The notes under the pieces: model-generated
Database searches by the model: none
Seen by the model: the letters and a program-made list of their open reading frames with translations, nothing else
Told to the model about the DNA's origin: nothing
Assembly (NCBI RefSeq): GCF_900105945.1
Contig: NZ_FNSO01000004.1
Span: 3,472,001-3,536,000 of the forward strand
Length of the DNA: 64,000 nt
Reading direction: 5' to 3'
Source: Amycolatopsis tolypomycina
Lineage (GTDB): Bacteria > Actinomycetota > Actinomycetes > Mycobacteriales > Pseudonocardiaceae
Translations under genes and position numbers: made by a program
Shown: piece after piece, positions 63,919-64,000 of the stretch
Numbering within the stretch: position 1 is the first letter of the stretch
How the letters are laid out: every line of letters begins with the position of its first letter

Positions 63919-64000
63919 ATGTCCACGTTGCTCACGCTCCTCGACGCCCTCGACGACCGCCCGCAAGCCGTTGCCCTGCGGGAACTGAGTTACCGGAACC
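63919..64000 (+). CDS. Start of an unidentified protein, possibly an acyl-adenylating (AMP-binding) enzyme
   Basis: Only 27 codons fit before the window ends: MSTLLTLLDALDDRPQAVAL then RELSYRN. The layout (short helix, then AVALRE.SYR) is reminiscent of the N-terminus of AMP-dependent acyl-CoA ligases, but this is weak. An in-frame ATG at 63910 is another start. It is divergent from the MerR gene. Confidence 0.35.
   Translation, partial: MSTLLTLLDALDDRPQAVALRELSYRN

Overview
This window looks like chromosome from a high-GC filamentous actinomycete, most likely Pseudonocardiaceae and Amycolatopsis-like. That placement is an inference from gene content, without a database comparison. Codon third positions are almost all G/C and GTG starts are common. 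Typical actinobacterial families are present: DUF3097, DUF3090, SCO1664-like, DUF1707, DUF5703, F420-type LLM and PPOX oxidoreductases, and an MptB-like mannosyltransferase. Many genes carry a TANNNT -10 hexamer only 6-8 nt before the start codon, the pattern of leaderless actinobacterial transcripts. I found no rRNA, tRNA or CRISPR array and no convincing replication origin.

Layout. 1-4.4 kb: accessory enzymes and regulators (GyrI-like fragment, DUF1772, NmrA-like reductase, AraC regulator, ArsR/AHSA1 pair). 3.3-5.8 kb: a zinc-finger coiled-coil protein divergent from a tyrosine recombinase, with three inverted repeats between them. 5.8-9.1 kb: short repeats, a small zinc-ribbon ORF, a CGNR protein, a large DUF1707/beta-propeller membrane protein and a decayed gene. 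9.2-15.5 kb: SGNH hydrolase, a VOC-ArsR-SRPBCC-TetR operon, a TetR/FAD-monooxygenase pair and an MHS-type transporter. 15.5-25.9 kb: more conserved genes: an SPFH/SPFH/NfeD membrane operon, DUF3097, a kinase/SCO1664/DUF3090 run, an S9 peptidase/LD-carboxypeptidase/F420 enzyme operon and an MptB-like mannosyltransferase.

26-34 kb: a peptide ABC importer (fused ATPase, two permeases, binding protein) divergent from an M55 D-aminopeptidase and an M20 peptidase. This resembles a Dpp-type system for importing and hydrolysing cell-wall or other peptides. 33.7-38.5 kb: dienelactone hydrolase, quinone reductase, AraC regulator, methyltransferase and a secreted tannase/feruloyl-esterase-type hydrolase. 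38.7-51.6 kb: two GH92 alpha-mannosidases. One is secreted, with discoidin domains and a C-terminal repeat tail. The other is leaderless, apparently cytoplasmic, and translationally coupled to a FUSC membrane protein. SDR, XRE, WYL and RidA genes lie between them.

51.6-64 kb: a secreted DUF4360 protein, malate dehydrogenase, a solitary ClpP, an M3 oligopeptidase, a histidine phosphatase, undecaprenyl-diphosphatase, an F420-type LLM enzyme, an aldo/keto reductase, a beta-propeller lipoprotein with DUF5703, a further SRPBCC/winged-helix pair, a MerR regulator and the start of a probable acyl-adenylating enzyme.

The best candidates for something undescribed are the coiled-coil/recombinase pair with its palindrome cluster, the fusion of four DUF1707 domains to a propeller, the long palindromes (one inside a GH92 coding sequence), and the Dpp/M55/M20 module. 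No complete known defence system or natural-product cluster is evident.
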